Shown: positions 1-5,491, counted from the stretch's first letter. The stretch: DNA of 6,526 nt from an archaeon (GCA_023245755.1 JAHFJQ010000025.1:4639-11164); one strand, 5' to 3'. Program-made: numbers and translations. Notes: generated by a model not told the origin, from the sequence alone.

Positions 1-42
1 ATATATAAATTCTTTGGTGGAGGACAACACAACCCCAAAAGG

Positions 43-50
43 TTAAATAT
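43..50 (+). promoter_or_regulatory. TATA-like box for the 72-314 gene
   Basis: The sequence TTAAATAT is preceded by a purine-rich AAAAGG that could act as a BRE. It is centred about 25-26 bp upstream of the ATG at 72. This is the same geometry as the other starts in the window, so the transcript would be leaderless or nearly so. It is the main support for the small gene downstream. Confidence 0.5.
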
Positions 51-71
51 TCTTGTAACCTAAGCAAAGAG

Positions 72-314
72 ATGGGAACAGAATATAGAATCCTTCACGC
101 ACACGGAGAAAAACAAATCCCAGGTGTAAGCATTTCTCTTTTAGAGTACCTTTTGGGTGAAGAAAGGATAGCAATAAAAGATCGGGCAAACAGATCACTA
201 CCAGAATATATTGAAGACCTAGCACATTCAATTAGAGACAATGGTGTGGCAAATACTTTTCTTACAGAGTGCCTATATTACCCTTTGTTATCAACAATAT
301 ATTTCTTTGTCTAA
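72..314 (+). CDS. small uncharacterised protein (80 aa)
   Basis: I do not recognise this protein. It has a soluble, mixed-charge body (residues 1 to about 62, with a leucine-rich stretch around 22-28) and a short hydrophobic, aromatic C-terminus (about 66-80). That end could be a membrane-associating tail, or a sign that the frame is degraded there. Evidence for a real gene is the ATG about 26 bp downstream of a TATA-like box, a position shared by the confident genes nearby, and codon use similar to theirs. It converges on the Taw1 gene, with only two bases between the two stop codons. A T-rich stretch at about 364-392, inside the 3' end of Taw1, could end its transcript. The alternative is a chance open frame. 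No function is assigned. Confidence 0.5.
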   Translation: MGTEYRILHAHGEKQIPGVSISLLEYLLGEERIAIKDRANRSLPEYIEDLAHSIRDNGVANTFLTECLYYPLLSTIYFFV

Positions 315-316
315 GG

Positions 317-1468
317 TTATTCTTTCCAGAACTCTAATTCATCAGTCATTTCATTGACAAAGAATTCTTTTTTCTTTTCCCTTTTTTCTTTTATCATCGC
401 GTTATGTTCGGTAGTTCCTTTTCCACTAATGCCAACCTGAGGAGTCTTTCGCAGATAATCGTAAGAAGTAAATTCTTTTCCAGACAAAACAAGCTCGTGA
501 AACTTGGGAAAATCAATCCATGTATACCATCCATCTGCTTTCTGAAAAGTCTTTTTTGCAAACATAACCACACGAGAAGGAATATGCTCAGAGACAATGT
601 CATAGTCTGGAAGCAGTTTTACAAGCTCCTGACTAAACACAACCACTTCTTCATGCATGGGCATATTCGCGTACGTTAATCGTTGCTGTGATGCTCCCAC
701 ATACATATACCCTTTTACTTCAAGAAAATCAGGATCTCCTTTCTCAATGAGTGCAACATAGCCTTCCATATCACACATGTTCTGATCTTTAATCAGAGTA
801 AGACGAATACAGGTCCGTTCTTTTTTCTGTGCTAAATATTCTAAACTTTTATTGAGTCGTTCCCAATAATCAGAAAAAAGAGGAACGTCAATGTCTTTCA
901 AAAGTGCTTTGTTAGGTGCATCTACACTAATATACAATTGAGTGATCGGTTCTAAATCTCGTATAGCTTCAGGATATTGTGCATTAGTAACAATGAAAGT
1001 AGAAATATGCTCTTGGTTAAATCGCTTCAAGAGTGCATTCATCTTGGGATAGGTGATAGGCTCTCCTGTAAGAGACAGTGCAACATGCCTAACAGTTTTT
1101 GATGCTTCATATGCCCCCTTATTGGCACTAGGATGTCCTCCAAACCCATCAAGAAGTTTTTTATGCGCATGTAAACTTCCTTTAAGAATATCTTCGGGCT
1201 CATCAACATCCCATTCCCATTCTTTTCCTACAGGGGCCTTGTATCCTCTCCAACAAAAGGTACAACGGTTTGCACAGCTAATACTTGTGCTCATCTGCAT
1301 ACATTGATTACTCATAATACCATAGAATTTGAGTTTGTAACAACCCCCCTCACCTTTAATCATTTTCTTGGTCCAGCCACAGACCTTGACAGCACTATGT
1401 TTTCCAACTACACGATATTGTTGTTTTTCTAATTCTTTTTTTGCTTCTTCAGTGAGCTGTTGTTGCAT
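317..1468 (-). CDS. taw1: S-adenosyl-L-methionine-dependent tRNA 4-demethylwyosine synthase (Taw1/TYW1)
   Basis: This radical SAM enzyme condenses N1-methylguanosine-37 of tRNA-Phe with carbons from pyruvate to make 4-demethylwyosine, the tricyclic core of wyosine-type bases. At 383 residues it is slightly longer than typical archaeal Taw1. The radical SAM CX3CX2C motif is C65-C69-C72 (CANRCTFC). Three more cysteines, C30, C43 and C56, have the 13/13 spacing of the second [4Fe-4S] cluster in the Methanocaldococcus enzyme. K45, two residues after C43 (CYK), matches the lysine that forms a Schiff base with pyruvate. A GEP motif lies at 135-137, and the wyosine-formation C-terminal region is recognisable at about 250-320 (GYMYVGASQQRLT, then NMPMHEEV). 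The tail (about 345-383) is charged and lysine-rich. The ATG at 1468 lies about 26 bp from a TATA box. The oxygenase gene is 33 bp upstream on the same strand. Confidence 0.96.
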   Translation of the reverse strand: MQQQLTEEAKKELEKQQYRVVGKHSAVKVCGWTKKMIKGEGGCYKLKFYGIMSNQCMQMSTSISCANRCTFCWRGYKAPVGKEWEWDVDEPEDILKGSLHAHKKLLDGFGGHPSANKGAYEASKTVRHVALSLTGEPITYPKMNALLKRFNQEHISTFIVTNAQYPEAIRDLEPITQLYISVDAPNKALLKDIDVPLFSDYWERLNKSLEYLAQKKERTCIRLTLIKDQNMCDMEGYVALIEKGDPDFLEVKGYMYVGASQQRLTYANMPMHEEVVVFSQELVKLLPDYDIVSEHIPSRVVMFAKKTFQKADGWYTWIDFPKFHELVLSGKEFTSYDYLRKTPQVGISGKGTTEHNAMIKEKREKKKEFFVNEMTDELEFWKE

Positions 1469-1490
1469 AGAAATAATGGAAAGAGAGTAC

Positions 1491-1496
1491 TTTAAA
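1491..1496 (-). promoter_or_regulatory. TATA-like box for taw1
   Basis: TTTAAA is centred about 25-26 bp upstream of the taw1 ATG, in the 33-bp gap after the oxygenase stop codon. It implies taw1 has its own leaderless promoter, even though read-through from the oxygenase gene is possible. Confidence 0.55.
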
Positions 1497-1501
1497 AAGC
1501 T

Positions 1502-2686
1502 TTAGGCAGCCATTTCCCAGTCTTCTGGATCTGCAAGTCTCGGTGTTCGTCCCTCAAATCGACTAAGAATTCTTTGTTCTAATTCTCTGTCATCATTGAA
1601 AACACCAATGTCAGAAAGTCTTCGTTCAAGAAAATCATCATAGCAAATACGTAGTCTTCCTCTTCCAAGATTTTCTTTTACTTCAGGAGCAAGAAGATCA
1701 TACACTTCTTGTCTATACACTTCAACAAAGGCTTTTCTATACACTTCACCTGGTCGTTCAGGATGATTAAGAAGGCGTAGGAGAGCTTTTCCTTTTGCAG
1801 GATGAGTAAAGCAAGGAAAAGAATATCGTGCTCGTTCAGGATTTGTCACAACAACTCTATGCCATGCTGAAGGGAAAATGCCATCTGTTTCTGTACAAAG
1901 AAGATCTCCAACATTAACTACTGCAATTGTTCTATCCACTGTCGCAGGATCCCAGATTTCTTCTGTTCCCTCTGCAGGATAGAGAAGCTCTAATCCCTCA
2001 GAGCTATCTCCAAGGTACAACCAAGTTAATCGATTAATATCTGTATGACCCGCAGCACGTAAAGGCATTTCTGTGGTTCCAGATTTTTCTTGAAGCTCAC
2101 GAATCATTTCTGGAGTAATGGCTGGATAAAAAATTGTTCGCAAAGCACTATTGGGTAATCTTCTTCCTCCCCAATCCCAGTCAAGATAGCGCGGATCAAT
2201 ATCTAAGATTTCAGAAATTGCTCTATAAAGAATACGATTATCATTTTCAATTCTGTTGTATGCATCAACACAGACAGGATTAAGACCAGGAACTTGATGT
2301 GGCGTAATATTAAGAGGTTCACCTGGGGTTCCATCTCTTCCCCACATAAGCATTTCTTTAATATCTCCAATCCTTGCACCTTTCCATTTCTCAACACCAA
2401 AACCAGTATAACCTCGTTGACCACGACAGTGGAGATCATAAGCTAGTTTTTCAGAAACAGAAAGTTGTTCATAGAATGCTCTATTTTCACGGAGTAATAT
2501 CTCTGTAAATGCAGGATCTAACCATGTATCAGTAATCTTTGCAAATCCGGGGCCTCCATGACGAGAGTCATAGGATTTTTGAAGTCCATCTAGAAATTCT
2601 AATTTTGTAGTATTACCCCCTTCTCTATAGGCATTTAAACTAAGAACGGGTAAATCTCTAAATAACCTAGTAGTCTGTGCAACCAT
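1502..2686 (-). CDS. 2-oxoglutarate/Fe(II)-dependent oxygenase, isopenicillin N synthase-like
   Basis: This is a double-stranded beta-helix oxygenase of the isopenicillin N synthase/DIOX family. Such enzymes use Fe(II), O2 and usually 2-oxoglutarate to hydroxylate, desaturate or cyclise small molecules. With the ATG at 2686 as residue 1 (394 aa), the iron facial triad is H214-x-D216 (in AGHTDINRLTWLYLG) and H276 (SAWHRVVV). The 2OG-binding Arg-x-Ser is R287/S289 (ARYSFPCF). The N-terminal segment (LPVLSLNAY) and a GQRGYTGFG stretch near 89-97 fit the family's N-terminal domain, and family proteins are usually 300-400 aa. A TTG at 2692 extends the frame by two codons and would give TATA spacing (about 30 bp) closer to the neighbours. 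I prefer the ATG, which would have a leader of about 10 nt with a weak GGGA. The substrate cannot be read from sequence. It sits directly upstream of taw1. Confidence 0.88.
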   Translation of the reverse strand: MVAQTTRLFRDLPVLSLNAYREGGNTTKLEFLDGLQKSYDSRHGGPGFAKITDTWLDPAFTEILLRENRAFYEQLSVSEKLAYDLHCRGQRGYTGFGVEKWKGARIGDIKEMLMWGRDGTPGEPLNITPHQVPGLNPVCVDAYNRIENDNRILYRAISEILDIDPRYLDWDWGGRRLPNSALRTIFYPAITPEMIRELQEKSGTTEMPLRAAGHTDINRLTWLYLGDSSEGLELLYPAEGTEEIWDPATVDRTIAVVNVGDLLCTETDGIFPSAWHRVVVTNPERARYSFPCFTHPAKGKALLRLLNHPERPGEVYRKAFVEVYRQEVYDLLAPEVKENLGRGRLRICYDDFLERRLSDIGVFNDDRELEQRILSRFEGRTPRLADPEDWEMAA

Positions 2687-2717
2687 AAACAATCCCTAGA
2701 AGAAAAAGAAAAACACT

Positions 2718-2725
2718 CTTTTTAA
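2718..2725 (-). promoter_or_regulatory. TATA-like box for the oxygenase gene
   Basis: On the minus strand TTAAAAAG is centred about 30 bp upstream of the TTG at 2692 and about 36 bp upstream of the ATG at 2686. The spacing is longer than elsewhere in the window (25-29 bp). Either the gene starts at TTG or the ATG has a short leader, possibly with a weak ribosome binding site (GGGA, minus strand, about 2694-2697). Confidence 0.4.
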
Positions 2726-2738
2726 GATTTATGGTACT

Positions 2739-2751
2739 AAAAGAGAAAAAA
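2739..2751 (-). terminator. possible T-rich terminator of the DUF4346 gene
   Basis: Directly after the TGA stop, the minus strand reads six T residues, then CTCTTTT. A second T-rich run follows at about 2701-2713. Archaeal transcription commonly ends at such T tracts without a hairpin, and none is evident here. The assignment is from base composition only. Confidence 0.35.
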
Positions 2752-3126
2752 TCACTCTTGATAATAATCAGAACCCAAAGCTAAACAAATTTCTGCTTTC
2801 TTAAGTTCTTTACCAATGTAGGCTGCATGATCTACAATATTAAACCAATTCAATTTATGTTCTCGGTCATATGCAAAAAGAGCACTGTAAATATCCTGTG
2901 CTCGTCTTCCACGGAATTCTTTAAGAATAACATGTTGTTGGTTACAAATAGCAACACCAATATCGTGACTTTCTCTATAGATTTTAATGAGAACATAACA
3001 TCCTTCTTTATCAAAGATAAAATCTTTAATATCATCCCAACGTGGGACTTCATAAATTGCAAAGTCCTCTGCAACTTTTTTCTCTTTCACCCATGCAGGA
3101 TGAGCCTTAATTGTTTGCATTTCCAT
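2752..3126 (-). CDS. DUF4346 domain protein
   Basis: This 124-residue protein appears to be a single DUF4346 domain. In methanogens I know this domain as the C-terminal part of dihydropteroate-synthase-like proteins, and it also occurs in cyanobacteria. The matches are EGCYVLIKI at 41-49 (family: GYF-I-I-), the FRGRRAQDIY block at 71-80, and the diagnostic ending HAAYIGKELKKAEICLALG at 100-118 followed by YYQE. The family consensus there resembles HAAYLGRELAKAEIALKLG. The family's biochemical role is not established to my knowledge, so none is assigned. The catalytic domain it is fused to in methanogens is absent. The start at 3126 rather than the in-frame ATG at 3120 is preferred because the TATA box lies about 25-26 bp away. 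It lies between the oxygenase and the phosphoribosyltransferase on the same strand. The family call is from remembered motifs. Confidence 0.75.
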   Translation of the reverse strand: MEMQTIKAHPAWVKEKKVAEDFAIYEVPRWDDIKDFIFDKEGCYVLIKIYRESHDIGVAICNQQHVILKEFRGRRAQDIYSALFAYDREHKLNWFNIVDHAAYIGKELKKAEICLALGSDYYQE

Positions 3127-3148
3127 CGTTTTCTCTCCCTTCTTTTTG

Positions 3149-3154
3149 TTTAAA
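3149..3154 (-). promoter_or_regulatory. TATA-like box for the DUF4346 gene
   Basis: TTTAAA, with an upstream AAAAGTTA, is centred about 25-26 bp from the ATG at 3126, within the 39-bp gap to the next gene. This supports a leaderless transcript starting at that ATG. Confidence 0.55.
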
Positions 3155-3165
3155 TAACTTTTCTT

Positions 3166-3858
3166 TTAACGGGGAAGAAGTCGTATAGGCCTAGCTCCGT
3201 GTTCTCTATATTCTCCTTCTATAGCTCTACCAATAGCTTCTCCTGGTTGTAATCTTTTATATGCTTGGGGAAGTATCCGTTCAGCTGTAGTAAGTGAAAA
3301 ATGTGAAATCCCATATTCTGCAATAGCTTGTTCTACAGTATTTCCATCACTGCGTAATTCCATTCTATCAAGCAGAGAAACAGTTGCAAGAACAGGCATA
3401 TTGGAAAGAGAAGCAAATTTTTCTACTTCTTTAAGAAGAGAGCCTCCTGTTGTCGTGACATCCTCAAGAATAACGCTACTTCCCTGTGCTCCTCCAATAA
3501 AAAATCTATCCTGTGGAGCACCATGTGCTTTTTGACTTTTTCTTCCCATGACCAAAGGGTGCCCTGGAATACCGCCAAGTCTTTCGCAAACATACTTGTA
3601 TTGCACAATGAGTGCTAAAGGGCTTGCTCCTTCTGGAACCCCATAGAAAAAAGCAGGATGAAGTGCTCGATCAAAACAATAATCTAAAACAAAATCTGCA
3701 AGGATACCCATTGTGGAAACTTCATGAGTAAGGTTTCTCCAATTTGCATACCAATGGGAAGGTCTACCCGAAGCAAGAACAAAGCCTTCTTGGGAAAATC
3801 CAACAACTCCATGATCAAGTGCAAAAGCATCAAATGCATTATGATCAAAATGAGGCAT
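3166..3858 (-). CDS. orotate phosphoribosyltransferase-like protein
   Basis: This is a type I phosphoribosyltransferase of the PyrE type. PyrE transfers ribose-5-phosphate from PRPP to orotate to make OMP in pyrimidine synthesis. Features of the 230-residue protein include FVLASGRPSHWYAN (26-39), matching the OPRT N-terminal F-L-SGR-S--Y motif, and GVPEGASPLA (73-82). The RKSQKAHG catalytic flexible-loop motif (106-113) carries the lysine and histidine expected of OPRT, and the PRPP-binding signature is VILEDVTTTGGS (129-140). The usual acidic pair of the PRPP loop is present as E132-D133. The region after SGRPS (HWYANWRNLT) departs from the common SP-Y-D-R pattern, so another base could be the substrate. 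No other pyrimidine gene is in the window. The ATG at 3858 is about 28 bp from its TATA box, in a divergent promoter shared with the HEAT-repeat gene. Confidence 0.85.
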   Translation of the reverse strand: MPHFDHNAFDAFALDHGVVGFSQEGFVLASGRPSHWYANWRNLTHEVSTMGILADFVLDYCFDRALHPAFFYGVPEGASPLALIVQYKYVCERLGGIPGHPLVMGRKSQKAHGAPQDRFFIGGAQGSSVILEDVTTTGGSLLKEVEKFASLSNMPVLATVSLLDRMELRSDGNTVEQAIAEYGISHFSLTTAERILPQAYKRLQPGEAIGRAIEGEYREHGARPIRLLPR

Positions 3859-3883
3859 AAAAAAGAGAAGAAAAAGGCTCTTC

Positions 3884-3889
3884 TTAAAT
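3884..3889 (-). promoter_or_regulatory. TATA-like box for the phosphoribosyltransferase gene
   Basis: On the minus strand the sequence is ATTTAAG, preceded by GCAAAAG, centred about 28 bp upstream of the ATG at 3858. It lies about 20 bp from the oppositely directed box at 3906-3913, so the two divergent promoters are interleaved and may interfere with each other. Confidence 0.5.
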
Positions 3890-3905
3890 CTTTTGCAAAA
3901 GAAAG

Positions 3906-3913
3906 ATATATAA
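3906..3913 (+). promoter_or_regulatory. TATA box for the half-DOHH gene
   Basis: ATATATAAA lies about 26-27 bp upstream of the ATG at 3936. It is the closest match to a consensus archaeal TATA box in the window. It lies in the 77-bp divergent intergenic region and implies a leaderless mRNA. Confidence 0.6.
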
Positions 3914-3935
3914 AAAAGAGAAGAACAAAAAATCT

Positions 3936-4319
3936 ATGGTAGATTATAAACAAATCCTCCTTGATCTCAAACAAAAAAAAGAGGACCGCATTCAAGCAGC
4001 ATTTCACTTAGAAAATATTGCAGATGAAGCATCTATCCAAGCATTAGCCAAAGCTTTAGAGACAGATCCTTCTCCTATAGTAAGACATGAGTGTGCCTTT
4101 GCCTTAGGAGAAACTGCCTGTCCTAGCCTAGCAGCAGAGCCATTAAAGAAAGCCTGTGAAAAAGATAAGAATATCTTCGTTCGTCATGAAGCATTACTTG
4201 CACTCGCCACCTTGGGTGACAAAAACAACCTTTCTTTTATACAACATTTTCTTAAAGATAAAGATCCAGAAATTGTTGAATCTGCAGAGATTGCATTGCA
4301 ACGTCTGGAAAACTCTTAA
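3936..4319 (+). CDS. HEAT-repeat protein resembling one half of deoxyhypusine hydroxylase
   Basis: This is a 127-residue all-helical HEAT-repeat protein. Repeat one is about 15-30 (DRIQAAFHLENIAD), repeat two about 32-60, repeat three about 65-95 and repeat four about 98-125. Repeats two and three carry His-Glu dyads, H51-E52 (VRHECAFALGE) and H84-E85 (VRHEALLALATLGD). Eukaryotic deoxyhypusine hydroxylase (DOHH) binds a di-iron centre with four such dyads, in two halves of about 150 residues. In human DOHH the first two dyads (H56, H89) are 33 residues apart, exactly as here. The flanking patterns also follow the DOHH half: R-RA-F-L at the start, RHE-A--LG, then a C-terminal E-AE---A--RLE. 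I infer a possible metal-binding homodimer that rebuilds the four-dyad site. Otherwise it could be a generic PBS-lyase-type HEAT protein. Hydroxylation of aIF5A is a hypothesis. The fourth repeat lacks a dyad. Confidence 0.85.
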   Translation: MVDYKQILLDLKQKKEDRIQAAFHLENIADEASIQALAKALETDPSPIVRHECAFALGETACPSLAAEPLKKACEKDKNIFVRHEALLALATLGDKNNLSFIQHFLKDKDPEIVESAEIALQRLENS

Positions 4320-4325
4320 ACAAGG

Positions 4326-4331
4326 TTTAAA
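4326..4331 (+). promoter_or_regulatory. TATA-like box for the 4356-4745 gene
   Basis: TTTAAA, preceded by ACAAGG, lies a few bases after the half-DOHH stop codon and about 27-28 bp upstream of the ATG at 4356. It gives this gene, and probably the overlapping NFACT-R gene behind it, a promoter separate from the half-DOHH gene. Confidence 0.55.
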
Positions 4332-4355
4332 AAGAGAGAAAAAGAAAGAATTGCT

Positions 4356-4745
4356 ATGGAACAAGGCATGAAACTCTGGCCAGAAGGTCTTTTTAGAGAT
4401 CTCAAGCGCATAGGCGTACGTACAGCAAACCCCGATGATAATATTGAACAAGTTCTTACTGATATCAAAGGTGGAGAAAGAATTTCTTATCTAGCCTATG
4501 TTATTGAAGTAGAGGGAATTCCCCCAGTTTCAGAAAGAGGGGATCAACACTACGAAGGTATTCGTTTTCATTATATCTCAGGCAGAACTATAGATGTACA
4601 ACTAGGTCGATTGGTAATAGATTTTGTACTAAGGGCACGTCCAGATGAGTTGTACTATTTAGATCGAAATCCTGCTCCAAAACCAATAAGTCTAGAACAA
4701 GAATGGGGAGCAGAACAAGAACGCGTTTGGAAAGCAGGTCTATAA
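4356..4745 (+). CDS. uncharacterised protein (129 aa), upstream of NFACT-R
   Basis: I do not recognise this family. The protein is soluble and acidic, with no signal peptide or membrane segment. It reads as a short amphipathic N-terminus (LWPEGLFRDLKRIGV, 7-21) and an alpha/beta-looking core (about 42-103: a strand-like YLAYVIEVEGI, a charged loop with GDQHYEG, then RFHYISG and RTIDVQLGRLVIDFVLRA). The tail is proline- and glutamate-rich with two tryptophans (about 104-129). No cysteines or obvious catalytic motif are visible. The ATG at 4356 fits the TATA box. A second in-frame ATG follows four codons later. Its TAA stop overlaps the ATG of the NFACT-R gene by one base (TAATG), so the two are probably co-transcribed and translationally coupled. 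A link to ribosome quality control is inferred only from that. Confidence 0.8.
   Translation: MEQGMKLWPEGLFRDLKRIGVRTANPDDNIEQVLTDIKGGERISYLAYVIEVEGIPPVSERGDQHYEGIRFHYISGRTIDVQLGRLVIDFVLRARPDELYYLDRNPAPKPISLEQEWGAEQERVWKAGL
4736..4739 (+). promoter_or_regulatory. weak ribosome binding site for the NFACT-R gene
   Basis: AGGT sits five bases upstream of the ATG at 4745. It is short, but this is the one gene in the window without its own TATA box, so an internal Shine-Dalgarno or termination-reinitiation at TAATG would be needed to translate it. Confidence 0.35.
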
Positions 4746-5491
4746 TGAAACTCACACTAGACACAACAAAAACAATTGAAGAAAACGCGGCCTTCTTTTT
4801 TGAAAAAGCAAAAAAAGCAAAGAAAAAACGTGCAGGTGTAGAAAATATTCTTTCTCTCACACAAACAAAGGTAAACAAACAAGAAGAAGAAAAAAAAGAA
4901 ATAAAAATCTATGCTAATCTTCCTCAGAAAAAATGGTTTATGAAGTTTCGCTGGTTCATATCTAGTGATGGATTTCTCTGCCTTGGTGGAAAAGATGCAA
5001 CCACAAATGAAATGATCATAAAGAAATACTGTGACAAAGAAGACCTCGTGTTTCATACAGATCTTGCAGGCTCACCTTTTTTTGTCATCAAAGCAGAAAA
5101 AAAAGTCATTCCTCAAAAAACCAAAGAAGAAGTTGCACAAGCAACAGTATCCTTTTCTCGTGCATGGAACCAAGGGCTAACAACAGCAGAAGTCTATGCC
5201 ATTTCTCCTGAGCAAGTAAAAAAAGAGTTTGGTCTTCCAAAGGGAACTTTTATGATCCATGGAAAGCGGGAATATTTCAAACCCATTGTACAATTATATA
5301 TTGGTATAAATGAAGAAAAGTATCTAGAGTGTTCACCAGTAAAAAAAGAATTTCTATTAAAACAAGGTGGGAAAAAAACAGATACAGCAAAAAAGTTGCA
5401 ACATAAATATATCGAAAAATACAACCTCAAATATCCTCTAGATGATATTATGTCCGTTTTACCTGGTGAGTGCTCTGTAGATACGCAATAA
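4745..5491 (+). CDS. stand-alone NFACT-R (DUF814) domain protein
   Basis: The 248-residue protein carries the C-terminal RNA-binding domain of NFACT/RqcH/NEMF proteins, which bind stalled 50S/60S subunits and tRNA in ribosome-associated quality control. Residues 17-50 (FFFEKAKKAKKKRAG and on) match the end of the NFACT coiled coil. NFACT-R follows: WFMKFRWFISSDGFLCLGG at 64-82, KDATTNEMIIKKY, LVFHTDLAGSPFFVIK at 101-116, the SFSRAW motif near 136-141, and LPKGTFMIHGKREY at 164-177. A lysine-rich tail ends KYPLDDIMSVLPGECS, as in archaeal members. NFACT-N and the HhH region of full RqcH (normally about 600-700 aa in total) are absent, including the Asp-Arg pair needed for tailing. The start at 4745 is chosen over an ATG at 4703 because it overlaps the previous stop and gives a family-like beginning. 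The last 44 bp overlap the convergent glutaredoxin gene. Confidence 0.9.
   Translation: MKLTLDTTKTIEENAAFFFEKAKKAKKKRAGVENILSLTQTKVNKQEEEKKEIKIYANLPQKKWFMKFRWFISSDGFLCLGGKDATTNEMIIKKYCDKEDLVFHTDLAGSPFFVIKAEKKVIPQKTKEEVAQATVSFSRAWNQGLTTAEVYAISPEQVKKEFGLPKGTFMIHGKREYFKPIVQLYIGINEEKYLECSPVKKEFLLKQGGKKTDTAKKLQHKYIEKYNLKYPLDDIMSVLPGECSVDTQ

Noticed and set aside
1..10. ATATATAAAT at the left edge as a promoter
   Set aside because: No start codon with a supported frame lies at the right distance on the plus strand. On the minus strand any target would be outside the window.
43..231. Minus-strand frame with hydrophobic residues opposite the small plus-strand gene
   Set aside because: It has no TATA box at the usual distance and overlaps the better-supported plus-strand gene. 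The hydrophobic look comes from AT-rich antisense sequence.
404..679. Plus-strand frames opposite taw1, including the one at 1053-1307
   Set aside because: They are antisense to a gene with intact catalytic motifs, and have no promoter-like box and no recognisable protein pattern.
1496..1503. AAAGCTTT palindrome next to the taw1 promoter as an operator
   Set aside because: An 8-bp AT-rich palindrome is expected by chance at this composition and does not recur at other promoters.
2827..3153. Plus-strand frame opposite the DUF4346 gene
   Set aside because: It is fully antisense to a gene with family motifs. Its asparagine- and phenylalanine-rich composition is typical of a shadow frame.
4703..4744. 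Upstream in-frame ATG extending the NFACT-R gene by 14 codons
   Set aside because: The extension lies inside the 129-residue gene, is arginine-rich and unlike the family. The ATG at 4745 overlaps the preceding stop and has a weak AGGT.
4588..5056. Cysteine- and phenylalanine-rich minus-strand frames resembling membrane proteins
   Set aside because: These are complements of the lysine- and glutamate-rich coiled-coil codons of the NFACT-R gene, and are composition artefacts.
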